NCBI GenBank assembly: GCA_002344005.1
Contig: DDTD01000049.1
Span: forward strand, 1-47,691
DNA length: 47,691 nt
Reading direction: 5' to 3'
Source: Ignavibacteria bacterium UBA2373
GTDB lineage: Bacteria; Bacteroidota; Ignavibacteria; Kapaibacteriales; UBA961
How positions within the stretch are numbered: the stretch's first letter is position 1; every line of letters begins with the position of its first letter. The notes below the pieces were generated by a model. It was given only the letters and a program-made list of their open reading frames with translations. It ran no database searches and had not been told where the DNA came from. This document shows, piece after piece, positions 18,794 to 27,251 of this stretch. The position numbers and the translations under genes were made by a program.

Positions 18794-20671
18794 TTAATCT
18801 TGTATGGAGAATTTTCGTAGTTGTTCTTGAATTTTACGCAATTTATCTTGATTCATTTCAATCTTTTCGGCATAGTAAGCACTTGTTTGCAATGAAGTTG
18901 TAATCATTTGTTGCATGCCCTCATAAAGATGTCCTTCATAGTTTCGCAGATTGAGGGATAAGCTCATGTAATCAGGAATAGATACAGTGGAAGTATATAT
19001 ATCGCCATCCTTGACAATTTTATATGAAAGTCCTTCCGGCACCGGACGATAACCGCGCATCATTGCTTGCTCGGATTGCAGCACATCATGAGTGATATAG
19101 AGGGGGTATTTGTCATAATTCGATGTAATCATCCTATGAAGCATTTTTTCCCACGCTGCTTGTAAACGTATATCGCTATAGTTTCCGCCACTTTCAAAAA
19201 GCTCAAGTTCGGCTTCAAATTCTTTCATTTCTCTTTCTAAAGAGACAAAGACGTGCGGATATCTTCTCTGTAAATATCGCGGATACCATGTACGACGAAG
19301 TAATTCTTTTTCGATTAAAATAATATCGGGACGCAGATTCTCACATGCTTGTTTATACCAAAAAGCCGAACACCAATAATCCCATTGCGAAGAAAATATT
19401 ATAGTGTTTTTGGGCAATTTCTCTACCATAATTTGCGTATAATCACGAACAACCGTGTCTGCCGATTTATCTACTTTTGTATAGTGAAGCCCGATATTAA
19501 TAAATACAATGAAGAGCGTTATGAGAATTGGAATTGCTGAATTTTGGCTTTTTGATTGTATATATGAAATACTATACGCAACACCAACTGCGGTAAAGAT
19601 AAATGATGCAATAAAAGCTAATGAAAAATATGGTTCGATATCATGAATCCCATAATTAAAGGCATAAAATGTACAGCCTAAAAAGAGTAAAGTTGTAAAG
19701 ATGTATAATGTTAGATTACGTTTGATGAATTGTAATATCCCGATGATACAGAAAGCAATTCCAATATAACCCAATTGACCGGGTAGTAAAGAGATAAATT
19801 CTTTAAAGTTTTTTGAAAAACTATCATTAAACATCCAAATTTGAAATTGTTTTCCGGAAGCATGATACCAGAATTTATCAAAACCTCTGTGTACTTCACC
19901 CCAATTAAAATCCGGTAAAGCTGCACTGCGTAATGGTAGATAAAGCCACACACTTAATCCGATAGAAAATGGAATTATCAGTATGAATAATTCTTTCCAT
20001 CGACCAATAGAAAAGTCAAATTTTTCTTGTGGTCTTTTAAAAAACATATATATCATCGCGGGTGCCAATAAAATCGTTGTGCCGTGATTACCGAAGCCCA
20101 ATCCTATAACAGCAACCCATATCATCAATGCCGGCATACGATATTGTTTATCAATACTCATTGCCCGCAAAAAAAGAGCAATACTTAATGTTAATACGAC
20201 TAATTGCAGAGAATAAACCTCATTGCTTGTTGCTTGATGCCAAATTATTTCTGAAAATGCATACATTGCTGATATGCCTACAGTTGCTAAGTGTTCTGCC
20301 AATGGCGAAAACGAGAGGGGAGCTACTGTGTTTTTTCCTCTTTTCTGATGAATTCTGTTCTGATGTATTAAGCCAAAAATCAAACTAAGACACCAAGAAA
20401 AAATTCCTACCGATACCGATACACAAAGTCCTGCAAAAACATTGAGTGCATAAATCGGTGAAAATGGTAAAGGCAGCAATGTCCATGCATGTCCTATAAT
20501 AGTGTAAAGTGGGTAACCCGTCGGATGAGCGACTCCTAATGTTGTACAGACGGCAGCCAATTCTCCACTATCGGTAAAGCCCACATCGGGAGCTGTTGTT
20601 GTCAGATAGACGATAAAACTCACTATACTGACGATAAAAACTCTGACTAAAGTTGAAGAAAGAATGTGCAT
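18794..20671 (-). CDS. DUF2723 membrane protein (TMEM260-like, putative O-mannosyltransferase)
   Basis: 625 residues. The first 400 or so contain about a dozen membrane helices and the DUF2723 N-terminal signature TAPDVGFTDSGELAAVC followed by GVAHPTGYPLY. The acidic residue in the first loop (DSGE) is the likely catalytic site of this GT-C type fold. The C-terminal 220 residues are soluble. Established knowledge: human TMEM260, which carries the same domain, is a protein O-mannosyltransferase acting on IPT domains; bacterial relatives are mostly untested. It starts 45 bases after the PaaD-like gene on the same strand. Confidence 0.8.
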   Translation of the reverse strand: MHILSSTLVRVFIVSIVSFIVYLTTTAPDVGFTDSGELAAVCTTLGVAHPTGYPLYTIIGHAWTLLPLPFSPIYALNVFAGLCVSVSVGIFSWCLSLIFGLIHQNRIHQKRGKNTVAPLSFSPLAEHLATVGISAMYAFSEIIWHQATSNEVYSLQLVVLTLSIALFLRAMSIDKQYRMPALMIWVAVIGLGFGNHGTTILLAPAMIYMFFKRPQEKFDFSIGRWKELFILIIPFSIGLSVWLYLPLRSAALPDFNWGEVHRGFDKFWYHASGKQFQIWMFNDSFSKNFKEFISLLPGQLGYIGIAFCIIGILQFIKRNLTLYIFTTLLFLGCTFYAFNYGIHDIEPYFSLAFIASFIFTAVGVAYSISYIQSKSQNSAIPILITLFIVFINIGLHYTKVDKSADTVVRDYTQIMVEKLPKNTIIFSSQWDYWCSAFWYKQACENLRPDIILIEKELLRRTWYPRYLQRRYPHVFVSLEREMKEFEAELELFESGGNYSDIRLQAAWEKMLHRMITSNYDKYPLYITHDVLQSEQAMMRGYRPVPEGLSYKIVKDGDIYTSTVSIPDYMSLSLNLRNYEGHLYEGMQQMITTSLQTSAYYAEKIEMNQDKLRKIQEQLRKFSIQD

Positions 20672-20716
20672 TGGATGAACATTGTGAATAGATGGATAAA
20701 ACTCATGAGAACATTA

Positions 20717-21202
20717 TTAACCAACCGGCTTAAACTGCTCAAATGCCTGCAAGCAATCATTGCAATAATGAATAGAACGGCATAATGTAGGACCGAATGG
20801 ACTTTGCATAACCGTGTTTTTACTTCCGCAATATGGACAAATGGCATCGTGAAGTATATCAAGTTCTAATACCATATCGAAGCTTGGTGGTGGTGCTAAT
20901 CCAAAAGTACGTAATGCTTGCTTACCTTTTTCAGTGATGCGATTGCTATCCCAAGGCGTGTTATAATTGACATGCACTTGCACATCAGTAAGTCCTAAAC
21001 TTATGATGCAATCACGTATATCTTGTTGCATAACTTCAATGGCAGGACAGCCGACAAATGTTGGAGTGATTGTGACTTCAACCGCATCGTTTTCGGCGAT
21101 GGTAATATCTGTCACGATACCCAAATCAACCACAGATAGGGTTGGAATTTCAGGGTCGTGGACTTCCAAAAGTGCCTCGAGTATATGTTCTTTTTTTATC
21201 AT
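20717..21202 (-). CDS. paaD: PaaD-like MIP18-family (DUF59) protein with zinc-ribbon tail
   Basis: 161 residues from ATG 21202; a longer frame adds only a hydrophobic stretch without family features. Residues 1-85 form the MIP18/DUF59 domain (VHDPEIPTLSVVDLGIV, then TPTFVGCPA with the conserved cysteine). The C-terminus has a four-cysteine ribbon: CPYCGS, then a Cys and CNDC. This architecture is that of PaaD, which helps mature the Fe-S protein of the phenylacetyl-CoA epoxidase. None of paaABCE is in the window, so it may serve general Fe-S assembly like SufT. It heads a two-gene unit with the DUF2723 gene. Confidence 0.8.
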   Translation of the reverse strand: MIKKEHILEALLEVHDPEIPTLSVVDLGIVTDITIAENDAVEVTITPTFVGCPAIEVMQQDIRDCIISLGLTDVQVHVNYNTPWDSNRITEKGKQALRTFGLAPPPSFDMVLELDILHDAICPYCGSKNTVMQSPFGPTLCRSIHYCNDCLQAFEQFKPVG

Positions 21203-21345
21203 TGTAAGAAGACTTATTTGTAAATATATAGTAAAAAAGATGCTCAAAAGAAGCAATTAGTGTGTTACTGCTTTACTATTTTGTGAAAATTAAGAATTTT
21301 CTTGCTACTTTTAACAAACAAAAATTGATTATAATCGGAAACAGT

Positions 21346-22698
21346 ATGAAAAGTCATTCACGATATGTTTGTCAAAATTGTGGCGCAACGAGTGCACGTT
21401 GGGTAGGTAAATGCAGTATTTGCGGGGCATGGGAAACCTATGTTGAAGAAATTATTGGTTCCGGTTCAACAAAAACTAAAGGTAAATCACATAGCTCCAA
21501 TGCAGTAATGAAGCTTGCCGATATCGCGGGTTCGGGCAATGTACGAATAATGACAGGTATTGCCGAGCTTGACAGAGTACTTGGTGGTGGCATCACTCCC
21601 GGTTCATTGATTTTGGTGGGTGGTGACCCGGGTATTGGAAAGTCCACACTCATGCTTCAACTTTGTGCAGGTTTGCAAAAACATAATCCATTATATATTA
21701 CGGGGGAAGAGTCACTGTTCCAGATTAAACAAAGAGCTGCACGACTTGCATCAATTCCCAATGATTTATTGCTTTTGGCAGAAACCAATATTTCTACAAT
21801 GTTGCAAGCAATCAAAGATACGCAAGCAACTATCGCGATTATTGACTCGATTCAAACGACGTATCACGAGGAAATTAACTCCACACCGGGCACTGTTACG
21901 CAGGTGAGGGAATGCACTGCCTTGTTAATGCAAACTGCCAAAAAATCGGGAACTGCAATTTTTCTTGTTGGTCATGTGACAAAAGATGGTATGATAGCCG
22001 GACCTAAAGTACTTGAGCACATGGTTGATACGGTGCTTCAATTCGAAGGAGAAAAAACATATGCCTATCGTCTATTGAGAGCTATCAAAAATCGTTATGG
22101 TTCTACAAATGAAATAGGCATATTCGAGATGGTAGAGGGTGGATTGAAAGAGGTGCATAATCCATCGGAGATATTTCTTGCTCAACGACATCGTCATGAT
22201 TCAGGTACGGCAATCGTTGCAACTGTTGAAGGCACGAGACCAATGCTTATTGAGGTACAGGCATTAGTTTCACCCACAGGTTTCTCCGTTGCGCAAAGAA
22301 CCTCTACCGGTTTCGACACACGACGATTACAAATGATACTTGCAGTACTTGAAAAACGGCTTGGTCTTGAATTTCGGAAATGTGATGTTTTTGTCAATGT
22401 TGCCGGCGGAGTCACTTTAGATGATCCTGCCGTGGATTTGGGGATAGCCGCTGCCTTGGTCAGTTCATGGAAGGATATACCGCTTCACCCGGAAACAGTT
22501 CTCATTGGTGAAATAGGTCTTTCAGGGGAAATTCGCCCTGTCTCTCACTTTGAACAACGATGCTCGGAAGCTGAAAAACTTGGTTTCACTACCGTCATTG
22601 CACCGGCAGCAAATACAGCCAAGCTTACCAAGGGTTTATCCATAGCTTGTCGCTCCGTTGAAAGGGTTTCACTTGCTCTGACTACACTTTTTTCATAA
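21346..22698 (+). CDS. radA: DNA repair protein RadA
   Basis: 450 residues from ATG 21346; the N-terminal zinc finger (CQNCG and CSICG pairs) starts immediately after it. Walker A is GGDPGIGKST and the Walker B aspartate is in IAIIDSIQT. The RadA-specific KNRFG motif reads KNRYG, a conservative change. The C-terminal Lon-protease-like domain includes VNVAGGVTLDDPAVDLGIAAA. RadA is a RecA-related ATPase and helicase that promotes branch migration in recombination. It is divergent from the paaD-like gene and 64 bases upstream of an ECF sigma gene. Confidence 0.97.
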   Translation: MKSHSRYVCQNCGATSARWVGKCSICGAWETYVEEIIGSGSTKTKGKSHSSNAVMKLADIAGSGNVRIMTGIAELDRVLGGGITPGSLILVGGDPGIGKSTLMLQLCAGLQKHNPLYITGEESLFQIKQRAARLASIPNDLLLLAETNISTMLQAIKDTQATIAIIDSIQTTYHEEINSTPGTVTQVRECTALLMQTAKKSGTAIFLVGHVTKDGMIAGPKVLEHMVDTVLQFEGEKTYAYRLLRAIKNRYGSTNEIGIFEMVEGGLKEVHNPSEIFLAQRHRHDSGTAIVATVEGTRPMLIEVQALVSPTGFSVAQRTSTGFDTRRLQMILAVLEKRLGLEFRKCDVFVNVAGGVTLDDPAVDLGIAAALVSSWKDIPLHPETVLIGEIGLSGEIRPVSHFEQRCSEAEKLGFTTVIAPAANTAKLTKGLSIACRSVERVSLALTTLFS

Positions 22699-22762
22699 AC
22701 TTGTGTGAAAAATGGAACAAAATCGTGTTTCGGCGGTACATAGTGTATAATTCGGAATCATT

Positions 22763-23374
22763 ATGCTTTTTCAAAAATCACATACGGAATATACAGGCAA
22801 AACAGATGAGGAATTGATGCAGTTATTGCGTCAAGGGAATCACGATGTCATGGTTTTGATTATGCGACGCTACAAACAACGTATAATCACTTTCATTTTC
22901 CGTTTTATTGGTTCGTATGAGATTGCCATTGATTTGGCTCAAGATGTTTTTGTAAGAGTTTATCGCTCACGCGATACATTTTCCGGAAAAGATAAATTTT
23001 CCAACTGGATATTTACGATTGCAGCCAATGTTGCTCGGTCGGAGTATAAGTCTTTGCATACTCAAGCAACGGTATCGCTCAATACCATTCAGTTAGATAA
23101 TAGTGAAGATTCAATGCAACTTGCCGATGAAAGCTATATGCCCGATGAATCTGTGGACACTTCAATTATTGCACAGCAAATACAGAAAGCTCTGATGGCT
23201 TTGCCTGCATCACAAAGAATAATGATTATAATGCGTGATATTCAAAATCTGAGCTATGAGGAAATTGCAATTATTGAAAATATTGAAGTTGGTACTGTTA
23301 AATCACGTATTAACAGGGGGCGGGCACAACTCCAAGTAATGCTCAAACATCTTCATGATGAAATTATTAACTAA
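22763..23374 (+). CDS. ECF-type RNA polymerase sigma factor
   Basis: 203 residues. Region 2 includes DLAQDVFVRVYR and NWIFTIAANVARSEY, for core binding and -10 recognition. Region 4 contains ALPASQRIMIIMRDIQNLSYEEIA and GTVKSRINRGRAQL, the helix-turn-helix for -35 recognition. The two are joined by a linker of about 45 acidic residues. It reads as an RpoE-like group IV sigma factor. The downstream gene begins within about 25 bases and encodes a single-pass membrane protein, as expected for an anti-sigma partner. Confidence 0.92.
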   Translation: MLFQKSHTEYTGKTDEELMQLLRQGNHDVMVLIMRRYKQRIITFIFRFIGSYEIAIDLAQDVFVRVYRSRDTFSGKDKFSNWIFTIAANVARSEYKSLHTQATVSLNTIQLDNSEDSMQLADESYMPDESVDTSIIAQQIQKALMALPASQRIMIIMRDIQNLSYEEIAIIENIEVGTVKSRINRGRAQLQVMLKHLHDEIIN

Positions 23375-23396
23375 ATACCACTTTGCGAACAAAACT

Positions 23397-23933
23397 ATGA
23401 AACTTTCACATACACATAATGCCATGAAAATGGAACAACACAGTCTTAATAATGTGACCACACCAGATGACTTTGAGGAGGGTGTGCTTACACGAACTTT
23501 ACTTTCACAAATGCCTCTTGTTAATGCACCGGACGGTTTCGAGGATGCAGTTATGAACGGTATTTCGGCTGATATACCTTGGAAGAAAACAGATACTCCG
23601 TTAGGACAATTGTTGCACATGTTACGTTATAATAAAGCAATCGGTATTTCGGCTGCTATTGCCACTATCTCCATATCTGTCTGGATTGTCGTATCACTGA
23701 TTCCCGAACACCATACGCAGCAAATCGCACCTAAAAATACACAGGTATCTACGCAAACTCCTGCTAGTATGCACACTCAACCGGCTGCATCATTGCAACA
23801 ATCAAGTGCAAAACAGAATAAAACAATTTCACCCGCCCGACAATACCACAATGCGCAAAAAATGATAAAGAACGATACCTCGCCTATACCCGGATTCAAA
23901 ACAGAATCCAAGGGTGAACATGAGGAAGATTAG
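23397..23933 (+). CDS. Single-pass membrane protein, candidate anti-sigma factor
   Basis: 178 residues from ATG 23397. An upstream in-frame ATG at 23355 would overlap the sigma gene, and the choice between them is open. The cytoplasmic N-terminus carries two similar short motifs, PDDFEEGVLTRTLL and PDGFEDAVMNGI, suggesting a repeated helical element. One membrane segment follows (about 85-107, ISAAIATISISVWIVVSLI), then an extracytoplasmic Gln/Thr/Ser-rich disordered tail. There is no clear zinc-binding anti-sigma motif. Position directly behind an ECF sigma gene and the topology suggest it holds that sigma factor at the membrane; this is inference. Confidence 0.55.
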   Translation: MKLSHTHNAMKMEQHSLNNVTTPDDFEEGVLTRTLLSQMPLVNAPDGFEDAVMNGISADIPWKKTDTPLGQLLHMLRYNKAIGISAAIATISISVWIVVSLIPEHHTQQIAPKNTQVSTQTPASMHTQPAASLQQSSAKQNKTISPARQYHNAQKMIKNDTSPIPGFKTESKGEHEED

Positions 23934-23960
23934 CACTTACTCACCTTTAGCAACCACTAT

Positions 23961-23996
23961 AATCCCCAAGCATAGAATTGTTTGGGGATTTTTATT
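23961..23996 (+). terminator. Rho-independent terminator after sigma/anti-sigma pair
   Basis: A 9-base-pair stem, AATCCCCAA at 23961-23969 with TTGGGGATT at 23982-23990, then a T-rich run. It lies 27 bases after the stop of the membrane protein gene. Confidence 0.88.
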
Positions 23997-24062
23997 GGAT
24001 TTGATAAAGTCTTATCCGATTTGACATCAGAGTGAGTCTATATGCCAAAGATTTGTTTTTTT

Positions 24063-24647
24063 TTAGTAACTTGCATTCGGGGTTGATGCTTTGAGAGTAT
24101 CTTTTGCGCCCCGGAAACCAAAGCCGCTGCCAACAATCCCACCGATGATGTGGGCGAATTGAGAGATGTTATCGTAACTGAAGGAGTAGATAAATTCTTT
24201 ACCAAGATAAAGAATGACAATAAGTATAAAAGTCAGGGGTATATGCCCTTGTTTGATATTGGCGAAAGAGCCGAGCAATATGAGCATAAAGACAATGCCG
24301 CTTGCTCCGAGCAATCCACCCGTAAAAAAGAAGGTATGGAGTAATGCAGTTACAACGGCGGTAGTGGTAATCATAAAAGCCATACTTTTTGAGCCGTATT
24401 TTTCTTCGAGCAGCGGTCCAATCAATAATATAAGCGAAAAATTTCCGAGTAAATGATTCCAATCGGCATGGCCTATTATATGTGTGAACATCCTTATCCA
24501 AGTCATTGGATTGAAGAGGGATGCGTCGGGTTGGAGTGTGAAGAAAAAGTATGTGGTTGCTTCGTTGGTCATTGAACCAAGCAAACGAGCAGCTAAGGCA
24601 GCAAGCGTGAATGTAAGTATGACGGGTGCATTGTAATGAATTTTCAT
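24063..24647 (-). CDS. Rhomboid-family intramembrane serine protease
   Basis: 194 residues with about six membrane helices. The catalytic serine lies in GASG (Ser116) and the catalytic histidine in the last helix, AHIIGG (His166). The N-terminal half shows the conserved WIRMFTHIIGHADWNHLLGNF region with the H-x3-N oxyanion motif. Family role: cleavage of membrane proteins within or near their TM helix. All catalytic residues are present, so it should be active. The substrate is unknown. It is transcribed convergently toward the sigma-factor unit and divergently from the RsmI-like gene. Confidence 0.9.
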   Translation of the reverse strand: MKIHYNAPVILTFTLAALAARLLGSMTNEATTYFFFTLQPDASLFNPMTWIRMFTHIIGHADWNHLLGNFSLILLIGPLLEEKYGSKSMAFMITTTAVVTALLHTFFFTGGLLGASGIVFMLILLGSFANIKQGHIPLTFILIVILYLGKEFIYSFSYDNISQFAHIIGGIVGSGFGFRGAKDTLKASTPNASY

Positions 24648-24771
24648 AGGATGCGCTTAAAGTTAATGAGATAGTTAAAATTAATCAATATGTATCACTT
24701 TTCGGTTAAGTGTAGTGCATTGTTTGTCATAATGCATTGCAATCACCGAGAAAATTATGTGGGAACAAAAT

Positions 24772-26373
24772 ATGACATCTGGTACTTTGTACATTGTTTC
24801 GACCCCAATTGGTCATGATGACGATATAACGTTGCGGGCATTAAAAGTATTGAACTCATGCGATGTGGTTGTGTGTGAGGAAATGAAGGAAGGGGCTACG
24901 CTTCTTCGTAAGCATAAGTTGTCGAAGCAACTTGAGGAGTTTAATGAGCATTCCGATGACTCTCGTGTGCATGAGATTGTTGCTATGCTTCGCGATGGTA
25001 AAACTATTGCGCTTATATCTGATTGTGGCACTCCTATTATTGCAGATCCGGGTTTGGGTTTGTTGCAATCATGTTTGCAAAATGCGATTCCGGTTACTGT
25101 TGTTCCCGGAGTTACGTCAATTATGACAGCTTTGACACGAAGCGGTTTTAGGGCTGATGTGTTTGTAAGTGCGGGTTTTTTGAGTCGTAAACCTGAAGAA
25201 CGTCGTGAGGAAATACGTTTGCTTTCTCGGGAATCGCGGACAGTTGCGCTTTTGGAAACTCCTTATCGTTTATTGACTTTATTGACTGCTTTGAGTGAAC
25301 GTATGCCGAATCGTCGAGCTTATATTGGTTGTAATCTTACGTATCCTTCGGAAACGCATCATTATGGGACTTTTGCCGAGTTGGAAGAAAAGTTTCGTGC
25401 AAATAAATTCCGTGGTGAGTTTGTGATTGTGTTTGAGGGATTTGTTGGAGGTAAGTCAGAAGTGGCAATGGAAAGCGAGCAAACATTAAAACAATCTCGG
25501 GCTAAAAAGAAAAAATCCGAAGACGAAGATAGTATTTTGATGGAAGAGTCTATGCTTTTGTCTTTGGAGGATGATGAAAATGCGGGCGATGATGAGTTGG
25601 AGGTTGTCATCCTTGATGATGATGATAGTGAAGAAAGTGACAGCGAAGAGAGTGTGAAGAGCGCTGATGGGGATGATCGCGGTGGCGAAAGACGCAGCGG
25701 CGGTTTCCGTGATGATCGTCGAGGCGGTGAGCGTCGTGGCGGATTCCGTGATGACCGTCGTGGAGGCGATGACCGTCGTGGAGGCGGTGATCGTCGTGGC
25801 GGTTTCCGTGATGACCGACGTGGAGGCGAAAGACGCAGCGGTGGTTTCCGTGATGATCGCGGTGGCGAAAGACGCAGCGGCGGCTTCCGTGATGATCGTG
25901 GAGGCGAAAGACGCAGCGGTGGTTTCCGTGATGACCGCGGTGGCGAAAGACGCAGCGGTGGCTTCCGTGATGATCGTGGTGGTGACAGACGCAGCGGTGG
26001 TTTCCGTGATGATCGCGGTGGTGACAGACGCAGCGGTGGTTTCCGTGATGATCGTGGTGGTGACAGACGCAGCGGTGGTTTCCGTGATGATCGTCGCGGC
26101 GGTGAAAGACGTGGAGGCGAACGCAGATTTGATGATAAAGAGGGTTCTCAACAACGCGCGGCTCATGGTAACCGTGAAGGAGCTAATCTGAAACCGAATA
26201 ATCCTTATGAAGGGATGAAGCCGTATCGTGCACGTTTCGATCGTGATGATCGCGAAAAGGGCAGAACATATAGTCCCGAATCGAGAGATAATCCCAATAG
26301 AAGCTATGACAAAAGAAGAGATGATGATAAGAAATTCGGTGGCAGAAAACCGGGTGGATTCCGTCGCAAATGA
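24772..26373 (+). CDS. RsmI-like tetrapyrrole-methylase-fold methyltransferase with acidic and RGG-repeat tail
   Basis: 533 residues from ATG 24772, which has GGGAA 7 bases upstream; ATG 24757 would add five residues. Residues 1-230 are an RsmI-type SAM methyltransferase: GTLYIVSTPIG, LISDCGTPIIADPG and VVPGVTSI match. RsmI makes the 2'-O-methyl of C1402 in 16S rRNA. The usual AEDTR loop is CEEMK here, so it may be a paralogue. The family normally ends at about 280 residues. Here a Lys-rich patch (near 245), an acidic stretch (about 250-293), ten GGFRDD units with RGG motifs (about 300-450) and a basic end (GGFRRK) follow. The tail is surely disordered and RNA-binding in character. The fusion is in one uninterrupted frame. 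Confidence 0.8.
   Translation: MTSGTLYIVSTPIGHDDDITLRALKVLNSCDVVVCEEMKEGATLLRKHKLSKQLEEFNEHSDDSRVHEIVAMLRDGKTIALISDCGTPIIADPGLGLLQSCLQNAIPVTVVPGVTSIMTALTRSGFRADVFVSAGFLSRKPEERREEIRLLSRESRTVALLETPYRLLTLLTALSERMPNRRAYIGCNLTYPSETHHYGTFAELEEKFRANKFRGEFVIVFEGFVGGKSEVAMESEQTLKQSRAKKKKSEDEDSILMEESMLLSLEDDENAGDDELEVVILDDDDSEESDSEESVKSADGDDRGGERRSGGFRDDRRGGERRGGFRDDRRGGDDRRGGGDRRGGFRDDRRGGERRSGGFRDDRGGERRSGGFRDDRGGERRSGGFRDDRGGERRSGGFRDDRGGDRRSGGFRDDRGGDRRSGGFRDDRGGDRRSGGFRDDRRGGERRGGERRFDDKEGSQQRAAHGNREGANLKPNNPYEGMKPYRARFDRDDREKGRTYSPESRDNPNRSYDKRRDDDKKFGGRKPGGFRRK
25672..26125 (+). repeat. Tandem 39-bp coding repeats (RGG/GGFRDD units)
   Basis: In-frame minisatellite inside the RsmI-like gene. The core unit is 39 bases encoding GGFRDDRGGERRS. 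GGFRDD occurs ten times; three consecutive units read GGERRS and the next three GGDRRS, which points to recent block duplication. Flanking units are 3 or more bases longer (extra Arg or Asp codons). The high GC of the unit contrasts with the AT-rich surroundings. Confidence 0.9.
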
Positions 26374-26409
26374 TAAGTGAGAAGTTTGACAATAGGATAG
26401 CCGATATGA

Positions 26410-26796
26410 TTATATGTCGGCTTTCCATTGAAGAAATCTGTCAATTTCAGATTTGACTCTTTTCATGAGAGCTGTAATGACGATGCCGTCATCAATATAG
26501 CCGACAAAAGGAATAAAGTCGGGCGTTAAGTCAGTAGGAAGAATGAAGTAGGCGAGAGCAGCAACAATCATTGCTTTCGATTTCAAGGAAAGAGCATAGT
26601 CCTTTTCCGTGAGCATTGCATAGAGGGTGGTAATATTTCTAAAAAGATTGGTCAATAAGCCGGAATTTTGAGCAGCTTTTCGGACAGATTGTAACTTAGA
26701 CGGCAACCGCCGAACCACTTCCTTCTCTTTATCGGGAGAATATGATTCAGCGGCATTATCTAAAATCTTTTCGGAATTGTGTTGAGAAACAACCAT
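26410..26796 (-). CDS. DUF1232 (YkvA-like) small membrane protein
   Basis: 128 residues from ATG 26796; the longer frame upstream is out-of-family sequence overlapping the DUF3098 gene. The DUF1232 core is LKSKAMIVAALAYFILPTDLTPDFIPFVGYIDD, read in two parts: a hydrophobic helix with LAYFILP, then D-x3-PDxIPxxGYIDD. This is a widespread small membrane-associated domain without established function. The N-terminal 60 residues are helical and charged. The start lies 14 bases after the stop of the DUF3098 gene, so the two form an operon. Confidence 0.85.
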   Translation of the reverse strand: MVVSQHNSEKILDNAAESYSPDKEKEVVRRLPSKLQSVRKAAQNSGLLTNLFRNITTLYAMLTEKDYALSLKSKAMIVAALAYFILPTDLTPDFIPFVGYIDDGIVITALMKRVKSEIDRFLQWKADI

Positions 26797-26810
26797 AACG
26801 TAAGAGATAG

Positions 26811-27095
26811 TTATTGCTCTGAAGAAGTATCTTTGCTTTTCATCATGAGTGCGTAAGGAATGACGACACAATATCCTATAACAAGCAAAATTGGAGCAAC
26901 GACGGTGGACATAGGGTTGTCCCATGTTTCTAAATAAGTGGCTTCGTCTTTGTAAATTCCGGTAGAAAGCATAACAAAGCCGACAATGATGATACAAAGA
27001 CCGATAGCAAATATTTTCATGTTATTGACATGAAGAGGAATTCCCCAAAGTATTTTCTTTGGTTGCAGACGAGTTTGTTTAAGGGGTGATGCCAT
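26811..27095 (-). CDS. DUF3098 small two-helix membrane protein
   Basis: 94 residues with two membrane helices (about 26-46, MKIFAIGLCIIIVGFVMLS, and about 62-82, STVVAPILLVIGYCVVIPY). The N-terminal QPKKILWGIPLHVNNM matches the DUF3098 pattern seen across Bacteroidota, often near cell-division or undecaprenyl-phosphate genes. No function is known. It is the first gene of the pair with DUF1232. An upstream TAACTTTG on the minus strand (27131-27138) resembles the Bacteroidota -7 promoter element, but no matching -33 element is seen at standard spacing. Confidence 0.8.
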   Translation of the reverse strand: MASPLKQTRLQPKKILWGIPLHVNNMKIFAIGLCIIIVGFVMLSTGIYKDEATYLETWDNPMSTVVAPILLVIGYCVVIPYALMMKSKDTSSEQ

Positions 27096-27251
27096 AGTAA
27101 ATTATTAATGAAATGAATAAAACAGCTACGCAAAGTTACGTCATTCTCTAAAAATATCATATAGTTCTTCGACGAAGCGCAACAAAAGCAATGACAGAAC
27201 GGCTACGGCACACTGTCTTTTTTCAACACAAATAACATTCAATAGAAAATT

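Noticed and set aside
25486..26191. Long open frames on the minus strand and in another plus frame across the RGG repeats
   Set aside because: They are low-complexity shadows of the repeat (runs of TTxITETTAAS or similar) and have no homology features; the periodic GC-rich repeat keeps several frames open.
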